Assembly (NCBI RefSeq): GCF_003851545.1
Contig: NZ_BHVX01000014.1
Location: 1 to 64,000 of the forward strand
Length of the DNA: 64,000 nt
Direction: 5' to 3'
Origin: Ralstonia sp. SET104
Lineage (GTDB): Bacteria > Pseudomonadota > Gammaproteobacteria > Burkholderiales > Burkholderiaceae
Position numbers and translations under genes: made by a program
In this document: piece by piece, positions 35,485 to 44,809 of the stretch
How positions within the stretch are numbered: position 1 is the stretch's first letter
Layout of the letters: each line of letters begins with the position of its first letter
Notes under the pieces: model-generated
What the model saw: the letters and a program-made list of their open reading frames with translations, nothing else
What the model was told of the DNA's origin: nothing
Database searches by the model: none

Positions 35485-37605
35485 ATGGCAACGCAGGAGA
35501 AGAAAGGGGCCAAGCGCCCGGCCACACCGCTTGACGCCACATCGGACGCCAAGTCGCACAGTCTCGAACCGTTTCGTGCCCGCCCGCAGGGCGAGGCGCT
35601 GCGCACAAACCAGGGTGTGAAGGTCGCCGACGACAAGAACTCGCTGCGTGCCGGTGTGCGCGGCCCGTCGTTGCTCGAAGACTTCATCCTGCGCGAGAAG
35701 ATCACGCATTTCGATCACGAGCGAATTCCGGAGCGCATCGTGCACGCGCGCGGCTCGGCGGCGCACGGTGTATTCCAGGTCTATGAATCGATGGCGGAGC
35801 TGACCAAGGCAGACTTTCTGCAGGACCCATCACACACGACGCCGGTCTATGTGCGCTTCTCCACCGTGCAGGGCCCGCGCGGTTCTGCCGACACGGTGCG
35901 CGACGTGCGCGGGTTTGCCGTCAAGTTCTATACGCAGGAAGGCAATTTTGATCTGGTGGGCAACAACATGCCCGTGTTCTTCATTCAGGATGCAATCAAG
36001 TTTCCGGATTTCGTGCATGCCGTGAAGCCCGAGGCGCCCAACGAGATGCCCACCGGCGGTTCTGCCCACGACACGTTCTGGGATTTCACCTCCTTGCAGC
36101 CAGAGAGCGCCCACATGGTGCTCTGGACGATGTCTGATCGCGCCATCCCGCGCAGTCTGCGCACCATGGAGGGTTTTGGTGTGCACACCTTCCGCTTCGT
36201 CAACGCCGAAGGGCGCGTGCGCTTCGTGAAGTTCCACTGGCGCCCGGTGCTGGGCTCGTACTCGCTGCTATGGGACGAAGCGCAGAAGCTGGCCGGAAAA
36301 GATCCGGATTTCCACCGCCGCGACCTCTGGGAAGCCATCGAGCGTGGCGACTATCCCGAGTTCGAACTTGGCGTGCAGATCATCGAAGAAGCCGACGAGC
36401 ACGCCTTTGCCTTCGACTTGCTGGACCCGACCAAGCTGATCCCCGAAGAGGTGGTACCGGTGCGGATCATCGGCAAACTCACGCTCAACCGCAACCCCGA
36501 CAACTTCTTTGCCGAGACCGAGCAGGTGGCCTTTCATCCGGGGCACATCGTGCCGGGTATCGATTTTTCGAACGACCCGCTGCTGCAGGGGCGGCTGTTC
36601 TCGTACACCGATACGCAGATCAGCCGGCTGGGCGGCCCGAACTTTCACGAGTTGCCGATCAACCGGCCGCTCTGCCCGTTTCACAACAACCAGCGAGATG
36701 CGATGCATCGCACGACGATCAACGTAGGGCAGGCTTCCTACCAACCCAACTCGGTGGATGGCGACTGGCCGAAGGAAACACCGCCCGGCCCGCACGACGG
36801 CGGCTTCGAGAGCTATCAGGAACGCATGGATGGCGTGAAGGTGCGTGCGCGCAGCCCGTCGTTTTCTGACCATTTCTCGCAGGCCACGCTGTTCTACAAC
36901 AGCATGTCGGATGTCGAGAAAGAGCACATCGCCGCGGCCTATACGTTTGAACTCGGCAAGGTGACGCAGCCTGATATCCGCAAGCGCACCGTCAACGAGA
37001 TTCTTGCCAACATCGATCTGGGATTGGCCGCGAAGGTTGCCGAAAGCCTGGGGCTGCCCGCGCCCACAAAAGCCAGCCAGCCGGGGAAGCCGCAGCCCGG
37101 GCAATCGCCTGCATTGAGCCTGCTCAACCGCGTGAAGCCCGGTATCAAGACGCGCAAGATCGCGCTGCTGGCCGCACCCGGCGCCGATGTGGCAGCGCTC
37201 AAGCAGGTGCGCGATGCGCTGGCCAAGGCGGGTGGTGTGCCGCAGGTGATCGCGCCCACGCTGGCGGCCATTGGCGATGTCATGCCCGATGCGACCATCG
37301 CCGGTTTGCCGTCGATCATGTTCGATGCGGTGTTCGTCATTTCGGGCGAGCCGTCTGTGAAGACGCTGTCCGCAGATGGCGATGCGCGCCATTTCGTTCT
37401 GGAAGCCTTCAAGCACCTGAAGGCGATCGGTGCCGTGGGGCACGGGCGCGAACTGTTGCGTGCCGCGCACCTGCCTGACCCGGCGGACGGGATTGCCACG
37501 GGCGAGGACAGCGCGCTCGACAGCGTCCTCAAGGCCTTTACCGATGCAGTGGAGCAGCACCGGGTATGGTCGCGCCGCCCGATGGCGGCGTCAGTGCCGG
37601 CCTGA
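35485..37605 (+). CDS. katE: Large-subunit catalase (HPII type)
   Basis: A 706-residue haem catalase of clade 2 that degrades hydrogen peroxide. The core includes [20 protein letters not shown] (catalytic His), [20 protein letters not shown], the distal [20 protein letters not shown] (catalytic Asn) and the haem-proximal [20 protein letters not shown] with its tyrosine. From about residue 545 a flavodoxin/DJ-1-like domain typical of HPII enzymes follows ([20 protein letters not shown]). A lysine-rich N-terminal arm also fits that class. An AGGAG site lies upstream. It converges with the CGNR gene one base away. Stationary-phase/stress induction is usual for the family, but no promoter motif is asserted here. 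Confidence 0.95.
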   Translation: MATQEKKGAKRPATPLDATSDAKSHSLEPFRARPQGEALRTNQGVKVADDKNSLRAGVRGPSLLEDFILREKITHFDHERIPERIVHARGSAAHGVFQVYESMAELTKADFLQDPSHTTPVYVRFSTVQGPRGSADTVRDVRGFAVKFYTQEGNFDLVGNNMPVFFIQDAIKFPDFVHAVKPEAPNEMPTGGSAHDTFWDFTSLQPESAHMVLWTMSDRAIPRSLRTMEGFGVHTFRFVNAEGRVRFVKFHWRPVLGSYSLLWDEAQKLAGKDPDFHRRDLWEAIERGDYPEFELGVQIIEEADEHAFAFDLLDPTKLIPEEVVPVRIIGKLTLNRNPDNFFAETEQVAFHPGHIVPGIDFSNDPLLQGRLFSYTDTQISRLGGPNFHELPINRPLCPFHNNQRDAMHRTTINVGQASYQPNSVDGDWPKETPPGPHDGGFESYQERMDGVKVRARSPSFSDHFSQATLFYNSMSDVEKEHIAAAYTFELGKVTQPDIRKRTVNEILANIDLGLAAKVAESLGLPAPTKASQPGKPQPGQSPALSLLNRVKPGIKTRKIALLAAPGADVAALKQVRDALAKAGGVPQVIAPTLAAIGDVMPDATIAGLPSIMFDAVFVISGEPSVKTLSADGDARHFVLEAFKHLKAIGAVGHGRELLRAAHLPDPADGIATGEDSALDSVLKAFTDAVEQHRVWSRRPMAASVPA

Positions 37606-37606
37606 T

Positions 37607-38191
37607 TCAGCCCTGCTGGCGTTTGCGGTACTCGGCCACCTTGTGCCGATTGCCGCAGACCGCCATGCTGCACCAGCGGCGCTTGTGCGATTTGGTGCGG
37701 TCGTAGAACCACAGCGTGCATTCGGCGTGTTCGCATACGCGCACGAGCTGGAAGTCGCCTTCGGCCAGCAGGTGTGCGGCGGCTTCCGCCAGTGGGGCGA
37801 GACATTGCTCGACTGAATCGGCTGGGCGCACGCGTTCGACGCGCGGCATGCCGTTTTCCCACACCAGCACCGGATGACTTGGCGCTTGCCGCAGAAACAC
37901 GTTGAGCGCATCGGCGCTGGCCGCGCGGCCCGTCTTGCGCGCCTCTACCAATGTGCGAATCACCTCGCGCAAGTGCCGCGCCACCGCAAGCAGCACGCCG
38001 GGCGCATAGCGGCCCGCCACCGGCCCAGCCAGCCAGCCGGCGCGCACCAGCCAATCGGAGACATCGTTGTCGGTCTGCCAGAAATCGTGCCGCTGGCCGT
38101 TGACGTTCGCCGCCGTGTTGAGCATGTCCAGCACTGGATCGTCTGCGATCAGCGCGGGCACATCGGGGGAGGCGGCAGTGGGCGTAGTCAT
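37607..38191 (-). CDS. CGNR zinc-finger (ABATE domain) transcriptional regulator
   Basis: A 194-residue protein. The N-terminal ABATE domain (LDMLNTAANVNGQRHDFWQT) is followed by a C-terminal zinc-finger of the CGNR type: VRVCEHAECTLWFYDRTKSH, then RRWCSMAVCGNRHKVAEYR, with four cysteines and the name-giving CGNR. Members are thought to be stress-related DNA-binding regulators, but few are studied. The ATG chosen starts at TTPTAAS. It is divergent from the nitronate monooxygenase gene. Confidence 0.85.
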   Translation of the reverse strand: MTTPTAASPDVPALIADDPVLDMLNTAANVNGQRHDFWQTDNDVSDWLVRAGWLAGPVAGRYAPGVLLAVARHLREVIRTLVEARKTGRAASADALNVFLRQAPSHPVLVWENGMPRVERVRPADSVEQCLAPLAEAAAHLLAEGDFQLVRVCEHAECTLWFYDRTKSHKRRWCSMAVCGNRHKVAEYRKRQQG

Positions 38192-38349
38192 GGTGCTTTG
38201 CAGGAAAACCGACGGCGCAATTGTAACCACGTAGATGATCTATTCCAGTTACCTTGTGCGTGCGCCTGCGTGCGTCTTTTAACGGCTCGATTCGTTGAGA
38301 AGGCCGCCGCATTACCATGTGGCATTCCAGTAATTTGCCGGAGAGGCTC

Positions 38350-39420
38350 ATGAGCGCTTGGCCCGATGCACGCGTGCTGACGTTGTTCAATATCGAGGTG
38401 CCCATTGTGTTGGGGCCAATGGCTGGTGTGGCCGGTGTGGAACTGGCGATTGCCGTGGCGCGTGGCGGCGGCCTCGGCTCGCTGCCCTGTGCGATGCTGA
38501 GCCACGAGCAGATCCGCCAGCAGGTCGCGCAGTTTCGTGCCGCTGTGCGCGGCCCCATCAATCTGAACTTCTTCTGCCACACGCCACCGCAGCCTGACCC
38601 CGAGCGCGACGCCAAATGGCGTGCGCATCTGGCGCCGTATTACGCAGAGTTCGGCATCGATCCGGATGCGCAGGCGCCCGCAGTCAATCGCGCGCCGTTC
38701 GACGCAGCCACCTGCGCGCTGGTCGAGGAACTCAAGCCCGAGGTGGTGAGCTTTCACTTCGGTCTGCCGTCGCTCGAGTTGCAGGCGCGCGTGAAGGCCA
38801 CGGGCGCAAAGATCATCTCAGCCGCCACGACCGTGGAAGAGGCGCGCTGGCTGCAAGCGCGCGGTGTGGATGCCATCATCGCCATGGGCAACGAGGCGGG
38901 CGGGCATCGCGGCATGTTCCTCGCCAAGACCATCGAATCGCAGGTCGGCACATTTGCGCTGGTGCCGCAGGTGGCCGATGCGGTCAAGGTGCCCATCATT
39001 GCCGCAGGCGGTATCGGCGATGCGCGTGGCGTGGTGGCGGCGTTGGCGCTGGGTGCATCGGCAGCGCAGATCGGCACGGCTTACATGCTGTCTCCGGAGG
39101 CCAAGACGTCGGCCATCCATCGCGCGGCGCTCAAGCGGGCAACGGATGCCGACACCGCCCTCACCAACCTGTTCACCGGCCGCCCGGCGCGCGGCATCGT
39201 CAACCGGCTGATGCGTGAGATTGGTCCGATGAGCACGTTCGCGCCGGCCTTTCCGACAGCCGGTGGGGCGCTGGCCCCGCTGCGTGCCAAGACGGAACCG
39301 ACCGGCTCGGGCGACTTCATCAACCTGTGGTCGGGCCAGGCAGCCCAACTGGCCACGGAAGACTCTGCGGAAGCCATCACACACCGCATTGCCGCGCAGG
39401 CGCTTGAACGGCTCACCTGA
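38350..39420 (+). CDS. Nitronate monooxygenase (NMO class)
   Basis: A 356-residue FMN-dependent TIM-barrel enzyme that oxidises alkyl nitronates such as propionate-3-nitronate. The N-terminal IVLGPMAGVAGVELAIAVAR and the LGSLPCAML segment bind FMN. GNEAGGHRG carries the catalytic histidine of the class, and PIIAAGGIGDARGVVAALAL with GASAAQIGTAYM forms the phosphate-binding end. A GGAGAG site precedes the ATG. The short intergenic space to the divergent CGNR gene suggests shared control, unproven. A terminator follows. A second family member lies at 54.9-55.9 kb. Confidence 0.88.
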   Translation: MSAWPDARVLTLFNIEVPIVLGPMAGVAGVELAIAVARGGGLGSLPCAMLSHEQIRQQVAQFRAAVRGPINLNFFCHTPPQPDPERDAKWRAHLAPYYAEFGIDPDAQAPAVNRAPFDAATCALVEELKPEVVSFHFGLPSLELQARVKATGAKIISAATTVEEARWLQARGVDAIIAMGNEAGGHRGMFLAKTIESQVGTFALVPQVADAVKVPIIAAGGIGDARGVVAALALGASAAQIGTAYMLSPEAKTSAIHRAALKRATDADTALTNLFTGRPARGIVNRLMREIGPMSTFAPAFPTAGGALAPLRAKTEPTGSGDFINLWSGQAAQLATEDSAEAITHRIAAQALERLT

Positions 39421-39446
39421 GTTTTTCTGCTGCATCCATCCCGCGC

Positions 39447-39473
39447 GGGCACGCCAGACGGCGTGCCCGTTTT
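39447..39473 (+). terminator. Terminator after nitronate monooxygenase gene
   Basis: A perfect nine-base stem (GGGCACGCC / GGCGTGCCC) with an AGAC loop is followed by GTTTTG, 27 bases after the stop codon. Confidence 0.85.
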
Positions 39474-39652
39474 GTCTGGCATCCCGGATCGGAATGTGGG
39501 CAATGGGAAAATTTCATGTAACTCGAAAAACATGGATTCAATAGTTTCCATGGTGCCACTGCTGTTTCCTGAAACCACCCGGCGCCTTGCCATGAACGCC
39601 CCACCGCCGTGCGCCACCGCGATCACGTGGTGAGGTAACGCGTCGTTTCCGT
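39474..39652. other. Intergenic stretch between nitronate monooxygenase terminator and LysR gene
   Basis: No recognisable gene, RNA or repeat. Short open frames cross it in several phases without ribosome sites or family resemblance. Confidence 0.3.
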
Positions 39653-40570
39653 TCAGGCCGGCGGCTGCATGGTGGTTTCGGCGGCAAAGCGCTCGCGCAG
39701 GAATGTCACCAGGGCTTTGACCGAAGGTGGCACGCCCGCGCGCGATGGATACAGCGCGTGCAAGTCGGCCGGCTCAGCCGTCCAGCCTGACAGCACAGTA
39801 CGTAAGCGGCCATCGACAAGCGCCGCATGACAGCAATGCTGCGGCAGGATGGCAAGGCCGAGCCCTGCGATGGCGGCTTCACGCAGGGCGATGATGTTGT
39901 CGCTGGCAAAGCGCGGGCGAATCGGCAGCGTCAGCCGGTGGCCGCGCGCATCCTGCAGCGCCCAATCCCGGCTGCGCGTGAGCGAGCCTTGGCCCAGGCA
40001 CGGAAAGTCTTCCAGCGCGGCGGGCGTGTCAGGCTCGCCCACCCTTGCGATCAACGTGGGGCTGGCCACCAGCACACGCGGCGAGACAGCCAGATGCCGT
40101 GCCACCACATCGCGCGAGGGCAACGGCCCCGTGGCCGCGCGGATCGCCACGTCAATGCGCTGCTCGATCAGATCGGTGTAGGCGTTGGACAGGTCCAGCT
40201 CGATGCGCAGCTTCGGATGCGCATCCGCAAACTCGGCCAGCCAACCGGCCACCAGCGTTTCGGCCAGCAAAGGCGATGTGCCGACGCGCAGCACGCCCGC
40301 CGGTTCGCTGCGTGCCGCACCGGCCAGCGCTTCGATGGCCGCCGACGCATCGGCCATGTCACGTGCATGCCGGTACACCGCTTCGCCCACGGGCGTGACG
40401 GATACGCGATGGCTGGAGCGCTGCAGCAGGCGCGTGCCGAGCTGCAACTCCAGCTCGGCAATGCGCCGGCTCAGGCGTGACTTGGGAATGCCCGTGGCCC
40501 GCTCGGCGGCGGAAAAGCCGCCGGCTTGCACCACGCGCGTGAAGAGATACAGGTCGTCAAGGCGCTTCAT
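39653..40570 (-). CDS. LysR-family transcriptional regulator
   Basis: A 305-residue regulator of the CrgA/AaeR-like subgroup. The winged helix-turn-helix occupies residues 1-60 (LYLFTRVVQAGGFSAAERAT, IPKSRLSRRIAELELQLGTR), and the periplasmic-binding-protein-like effector domain follows from about residue 90. The start at MKRLDDL is the family's usual beginning. It is divergent from the beta-lactamase-like hydrolase gene, 183 bases away, and may regulate it. The effector is unknown. Confidence 0.92.
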   Translation of the reverse strand: MKRLDDLYLFTRVVQAGGFSAAERATGIPKSRLSRRIAELELQLGTRLLQRSSHRVSVTPVGEAVYRHARDMADASAAIEALAGAARSEPAGVLRVGTSPLLAETLVAGWLAEFADAHPKLRIELDLSNAYTDLIEQRIDVAIRAATGPLPSRDVVARHLAVSPRVLVASPTLIARVGEPDTPAALEDFPCLGQGSLTRSRDWALQDARGHRLTLPIRPRFASDNIIALREAAIAGLGLAILPQHCCHAALVDGRLRTVLSGWTAEPADLHALYPSRAGVPPSVKALVTFLRERFAAETTMQPPA

Positions 40571-40753
40571 GGTGAGGCGAGGTTGCGGTCGAACCGCATT
40601 GAAGCATAGGCGCGGGCCGCGCACTGTTGCAGGCCACAATCGGCGCTGTACAGTGTCGCAGGGCGGATCGGCGCGGCTGGCAATAGCACGCAGGCCGGAT
40701 CGGAATCTGGCAGGCCCGCGCCACCGGTGCGGGCACCAATGCAAGGAGAGGGC

Positions 40754-42019
40754 ATGGACAGGCAAGGCATGCAAACGCTGGGGATGTCCCGCGATCGGCT
40801 CGAGCGGGTCGAACGCTTCATCGACGACGCCTACATTGCGACCGGCAAGCTGCCCGGCGCGCTCGTCCAGGTGTGGCGGCGCGGTGAACTGGCCTTGAAC
40901 GCCGTGCTGGGCCTGGCCGACCGCGAGCGTCAGGTGCCGCTGGCCGAGGACTCGATCTTCCGCATCTACTCGATGACCAAGCCGATCACGTCGGTGGCGT
41001 TCATGATGCTGGTGGAAGAGTGCAAAGTTGCGCTGGATGATCCGGTCAGCAAGTACATCCCCGCATGGGAACACCTGGGCGTGCATGCGGGTGGCTTTAT
41101 GGAGGGCTTCCAGACGCGCCCTGTCACGCGCCCGATGCGCATGGTCGATCTGCTGCGCCACACCTCCGGCCTGACCTATGGCTTTCACCAGAACACCAAT
41201 GTCGATGCGGCGTACCGGCGGCTGAAACTTGGAGACGTTGCCACCGATGGCACGCTCGACGAGATGATCGAAAAGCTGGCCGGCGTGCCGCTGGAGTTCT
41301 CGCCGGGGGAGGCGTGGAACTACTCCGTTGCCACCGACGTGCTGGGCTACCTGGTCGGCAAGATCAGCGGCATCCCGTTCGAGACGTTCCTGAAGGCGCG
41401 GATTTTTGATCCGCTGGGCATGGTCGATACGGCCTTCCATGTGCCGCAAGAGAAGGCGTCGCGCCTCTGCGCGTGCTATGCCGTCGGGTCGCTCGGCTCG
41501 AAGGCGGTGTCCGAGCGCGGGCCGGTCTTGCAGGACGATCCGTGCACCAGCCCCTATCTCAAACCGCCCAGCTTTGTTTCCGGTGGCGGCGGTTTGATTT
41601 CCACCGCGGCGGACTACCTGCGCTTTTCGCGCATGCTGCTGCAAGGCGGTGAGCTGGATGGCGTGCGCCTGTTGGGGCCGAAGACGCTGGCGCTGATGAC
41701 GGCCAACCATCTGCCGGGCGGGGCCGACATGTCGAGCCTGTCGCCGCCTTCGATGTTCAGCGAGGCGGCCTATGACGGCGTTGGGTTTGGGCTCGGCTTT
41801 GCCACCACCATCGCGCCGCCGGCCACGTTGATTCCCGGCAGCACGGGCGATTTCTTCTGGGGCGGCGCGGCGGGCACCTTCTTTTGGGTGGACCCTCAGG
41901 AAGACCTGATCGGCCTGTTCCTGACGCAAGTTCTGCCCTCGTCCGCTTACCCGGTGCGGCGGCAGTTGCGCACGCTGGTCTACAGCGCGATCACCGAAAT
42001 GGGTGGCGCCGCGCGTTGA
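40754..42019 (+). CDS. Class C beta-lactamase-like serine hydrolase
   Basis: A 421-residue protein of the beta-lactamase/DD-peptidase (PF00144) family. The SxxK nucleophile motif is in IYSMTKPITSVAFMML. The second-motif tyrosine is in AWNYSVATDVLGYLVG, and the third motif is replaced by GFATTIAPP...FFWGGAAGTFFWVDP, as in EstB-type esterases. There is no signal peptide, which argues for a cytoplasmic esterase/lactonase rather than an antibiotic-resistance enzyme. An AAGGAGAGG site precedes the ATG. A strong hairpin follows the stop codon. Confidence 0.85.
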   Translation: MDRQGMQTLGMSRDRLERVERFIDDAYIATGKLPGALVQVWRRGELALNAVLGLADRERQVPLAEDSIFRIYSMTKPITSVAFMMLVEECKVALDDPVSKYIPAWEHLGVHAGGFMEGFQTRPVTRPMRMVDLLRHTSGLTYGFHQNTNVDAAYRRLKLGDVATDGTLDEMIEKLAGVPLEFSPGEAWNYSVATDVLGYLVGKISGIPFETFLKARIFDPLGMVDTAFHVPQEKASRLCACYAVGSLGSKAVSERGPVLQDDPCTSPYLKPPSFVSGGGGLISTAADYLRFSRMLLQGGELDGVRLLGPKTLALMTANHLPGGADMSSLSPPSMFSEAAYDGVGFGLGFATTIAPPATLIPGSTGDFFWGGAAGTFFWVDPQEDLIGLFLTQVLPSSAYPVRRQLRTLVYSAITEMGGAAR

Positions 42020-42022
42020 GCG

Positions 42023-42056
42023 TCAGGGCGGCGGTGCATTCCACACCGCCGCCTGA
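42023..42056. terminator. Hairpin between convergent hydrolase and aldehyde dehydrogenase genes
   Basis: A ten-base perfect stem (GGCGGCGGTG / CACCGCCGCC) with a seven-base loop sits four bases after the hydrolase stop codon. There is no T-run, so it may be a weak or factor-assisted terminator, or a 3'-end protecting structure. Confidence 0.6.
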
Positions 42057-42067
42057 TGACGGCACAT

Positions 42068-42100
42068 TGATCAACCGCTGATCAACCGCTGATCAAACGT
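42068..42100. repeat. Three tandem 11-base repeats at the end of the ALDH gene
   Basis: TGATCAACCGC is repeated twice exactly and a third time with one end altered (TGATCAAACGT). The third copy supplies the stop codon of the aldehyde dehydrogenase on the minus strand, so the array lies across the gene end. It looks like replication slippage. Confidence 0.75.
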
Positions 42101-43625
42101 CAAACCGAACGCCTTGCGCAAGCGGCAGCGCGCCGCCGTAGTTGACGGTGTTGGTGGCACGGCGCATGTAGCCCTTCCATGCGTCCGAGCCAGACTCCCG
42201 GCCGCCGCCGGTTTCCTTCTCGCCGCCGAATGCGCCCCCGATCTCGGCGCCCGAGGTGCCGATGTTGACGTTGGCGATGCCGCAGTCACTGCCCGCCGAC
42301 GACATGAAGCGCTCGGCATCGCTCAGGCTGGCAGTAAAGATGGCCGACGACAGGCCCTGCGGCACGCCGTTCTGTATGGCGATGGCCTCGTTGGTGTCGC
42401 CTTCGTACGTCACGACATAGAGAATGGGCGCGAAGGTCTCGCGCTCCATCACCTTCGTCGGCTTCGGCATTTTGACCAGCGCGGGGCGCACGTACCAGGC
42501 ATCCGCGCCCTGGTCTTCGCGAACGCGCTCGCCGCCCAGGACTTCGGCGCCTTCGGCACGCGCCTGTGCCAGCGCCTCTTGCATGCCGTCGAAAGCGGCC
42601 CGGTCGATCAGCGGGCCGACGAGCGTGCCCTCGGCCAGCGGGTCGCCAATGGCAATGCTCTGGTAGATATTTTCCAGGCGGCCGAGGAGCGTGCCGGCCA
42701 CCGAGCGATGCACGATCAGGCGGCGCAACGACGTGCAGCGCTGGCCAGCCGTGCCAACGGCGGCAAAGGTGATGGCGCGGGCCGCCAGTTCGAGATCAGC
42801 CGAGGGCGTGACGATCATCGCGTTGTTGCCGCCCAGTTCCAGAATCGAACGGCCAAAGCGTTCCGCCACCTTCACGCCCACCTGACGGCCCATGCGGGTT
42901 GAGCCCGTGGCGCTGACAACCGGCACCAGGTGGCTGGCGACCAGCGCTTCGCCCACATCGCGCCCGCCAATCAGCAGTTGGCTCAACCCTGCGGGAATCG
43001 CGCCCGGCGTCTGCGCATTGAACGTATCCAACACCTGCTGTATCAGGTGCTGGCATGCAATGGCGGTGAGCGGCGTTTTCTCCGACGGTTTCCACACGAT
43101 GGCGTTGCCGCAAACCAGCGCCAGTGCCGCATTCCACGACCACACCGCCACCGGAAAATTGAACGCCGAGATGATGCCCACCACCCCCATCGGATGCCAG
43201 GTTTCCATCATGCGATGCCCCGGCCGCTCGCTGGCAATGGTCAGGCCGTGAAGTTGGCGCGACAGGCCGACGGCAAAGTCGCAGATGTCGATCATCTCCT
43301 GGACTTCCCCCAGGCCCTCGGAAGTGATCTTGCCCGCCTCCAGCGACACCAGTTCGCCCAGTGCCGCCTTATGCGTGCGCAGCACTTCGCCCAAGCGGCG
43401 CACCAGCTCGCCGCGCACCGGTGCCGGTACGCTGCGCCATGCCAGATACGCCTGATGTGCGTTCTGGATCGCCGCCGCTGTCTGGCTGGCGGTATGCGAT
43501 TTCACGGTCGCCAATACCGCCCCGTCGCGCGGGGCGCGGCTCGTCCAGTCCGTACCTTCGTAGGCCTTCAGATCGAGGCCCAGGGCGTTCAGCACTGTCT
43601 GCAATCGTGTTCGGGAATCTGACAT
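42093..43625 (-). CDS. amaB: ALDH7-type aldehyde dehydrogenase (2-aminoadipate semialdehyde / piperideine-6-carboxylate dehydrogenase)
   Basis: A 510-residue NAD-dependent aldehyde dehydrogenase. The catalytic cysteine is in AAVGTAGQRCTSLRRLIVHR, the general-base glutamate is in LELGGNNAMIV, and the NAD loop is VSATGSTRMGRQV. The long match to the antiquitin/ALDH7 group (WHPMGVVGIISAFNFPVAVW, GTSGAEIGGAFGGEKETGGG, ALPLAQGVRF) points to piperideine-6-carboxylate/2-aminoadipate semialdehyde oxidation in lysine breakdown. It is the last gene of an eight-gene operon with an amino acid dehydrogenase and an ABC importer, and an HglS-type gene nearby supplies a later step of the same pathway. The symbol follows the Pseudomonas name and is inferred from family and context. 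Confidence 0.85.
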   Translation of the reverse strand: MSDSRTRLQTVLNALGLDLKAYEGTDWTSRAPRDGAVLATVKSHTASQTAAAIQNAHQAYLAWRSVPAPVRGELVRRLGEVLRTHKAALGELVSLEAGKITSEGLGEVQEMIDICDFAVGLSRQLHGLTIASERPGHRMMETWHPMGVVGIISAFNFPVAVWSWNAALALVCGNAIVWKPSEKTPLTAIACQHLIQQVLDTFNAQTPGAIPAGLSQLLIGGRDVGEALVASHLVPVVSATGSTRMGRQVGVKVAERFGRSILELGGNNAMIVTPSADLELAARAITFAAVGTAGQRCTSLRRLIVHRSVAGTLLGRLENIYQSIAIGDPLAEGTLVGPLIDRAAFDGMQEALAQARAEGAEVLGGERVREDQGADAWYVRPALVKMPKPTKVMERETFAPILYVVTYEGDTNEAIAIQNGVPQGLSSAIFTASLSDAERFMSSAGSDCGIANVNIGTSGAEIGGAFGGEKETGGGRESGSDAWKGYMRRATNTVNYGGALPLAQGVRFDV

Positions 43626-43685
43626 GGCGCGAATCCTTGCTGTTCTCTCGTGTTCAATCGAAAAGCGGTTGCATTGCGGTGGCGC

Positions 43686-44759
43686 TCAACGCTCGACCGT
43701 GCGGTTCCAGCGCTTGCTCCACTCGGGGCGCTCGGCGTTGATCACGTCCCAGTCCAGCGCAACGGCCGTCTTGAGGATGTTGTTCATCTTGTTCTGCTCT
43801 TCTGCCGCCTTGCCCTTGAGCGAGGCCTTGGGGTTGACTGGATTGTAGGAGCCGTTTTCCATGGCGAGCGCCTGTGCCTCGGGGCTGATCAGGTAGTCCG
43901 CCAGCTTCTGCGCCAGATCGGCATCCGGGTTGTTGGCCAGCACGCACTGCGCGGTCAGCAGAACGACCGCGCCTTCCTTGGGCGCGACGAACTCCATGGG
44001 GATGCCCTTGGACTTCATCAGCTCCACCTGCGTGAGCGTGTAGGGGAACAGCGCCGCATCACCCGCCTGCATCATCTCCACCACCTTCGATGAGTTGGGG
44101 ATGTACTCGACCACGTTCGGGCCGATGGTGGTGGGCCATGCCTTGAAGGCGGGCTCGACGTTCTTTTCCGTGCCGCCCTTGAGCCGGTTGAACATCAGGA
44201 AGGCGTCCAGCCCGAACGACGATGCCGGCATGGATTGCACGACCACCTTGCCCTTGTATTTCGGGTCGGCCAGGTCCCCCCACGACGTGGGCGGCGCCCA
44301 GCTCTTGTCGGCAAAGATCTTGGTGCTGTAGGCCAGGCCCGTCAGCCCCATCGACAGGCCCACCGCGTAGTCGCCCTTGAGGCGGGCAATGGCGGGCACG
44401 GCCGACAGGTTGGCCGAAGGCTTGAGCTTTTCGCACAGCCCCATGCCGATGGCGCGGAACATGACCCCGTCGTCCAGCGTCATCACGTGCATCTGCGCTT
44501 GGCCTTTGGTGGCCTGGGCCTTGGCGAGGATATCGGTCGAGGTGCCGGGCACGACGACAACCTTGACGTTGTTGGCTTTCTCAAACGGCGGGAACACGAA
44601 CTGCGTGTACGTGCGTTCCATGTTGCCGCCGTTCATGCCGATGTACAGCGTCTTGGTTTGCGCGTGGGCCGTGCCGGCAGCGCCGGCGGCGAGCAGTGCG
44701 GCACCGGCAGCCGCTGCAATGAAGGACGTGAATGACGTGGGTGCGTGTTTTGCAAGCAT
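43686..44759 (-). CDS. ABC transporter periplasmic binding protein, polyamine/amino-compound type
   Basis: A 357-residue secreted binding protein. The signal peptide (FIAAAAGAALLAAGAAGTAHA) is followed by a PotD/PotF-like fold (LYIGMNGGNMERTYTQFVFP, TKIFADKSWAPPTSWGDLAD, NNPDADLAQKLADYLISPEA). It captures the substrate for the permeases and ATPase of the same operon. The family transports spermidine, putrescine and a range of amino acid-like compounds, so the ligand must be inferred from context: pipecolate or a related lysine product is my best guess. The ATG chosen follows CAGGAGACC. Confidence 0.88.
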   Translation of the reverse strand: MLAKHAPTSFTSFIAAAAGAALLAAGAAGTAHAQTKTLYIGMNGGNMERTYTQFVFPPFEKANNVKVVVVPGTSTDILAKAQATKGQAQMHVMTLDDGVMFRAIGMGLCEKLKPSANLSAVPAIARLKGDYAVGLSMGLTGLAYSTKIFADKSWAPPTSWGDLADPKYKGKVVVQSMPASSFGLDAFLMFNRLKGGTEKNVEPAFKAWPTTIGPNVVEYIPNSSKVVEMMQAGDAALFPYTLTQVELMKSKGIPMEFVAPKEGAVVLLTAQCVLANNPDADLAQKLADYLISPEAQALAMENGSYNPVNPKASLKGKAAEEQNKMNNILKTAVALDWDVINAERPEWSKRWNRTVER

Positions 44760-44773
44760 GGTGGTCTCCTGTG

Positions 44774-44809
44774 GCATCAAGTGCATCAAGTGCATCAATT
44801 GCATCAAGC
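44774..44809. repeat. Four tandem 9-base repeats between two operon genes
   Basis: GCATCAAGT occurs twice exactly, then as GCATCAATT and GCATCAAGC. The array lies between the binding-protein gene and the end of the FAD oxidoreductase gene and provides the latter's stop codon (TGA read on the minus strand). It lengthens the spacer just upstream of the binding-protein ribosome site. Confidence 0.8.

Noticed and set aside
40754-42019. Beta-lactamase-like gene as an antibiotic resistance gene
   Set aside because: No signal peptide and the third active-site motif differs from class C beta-lactamases; an esterase-like role is more likely.
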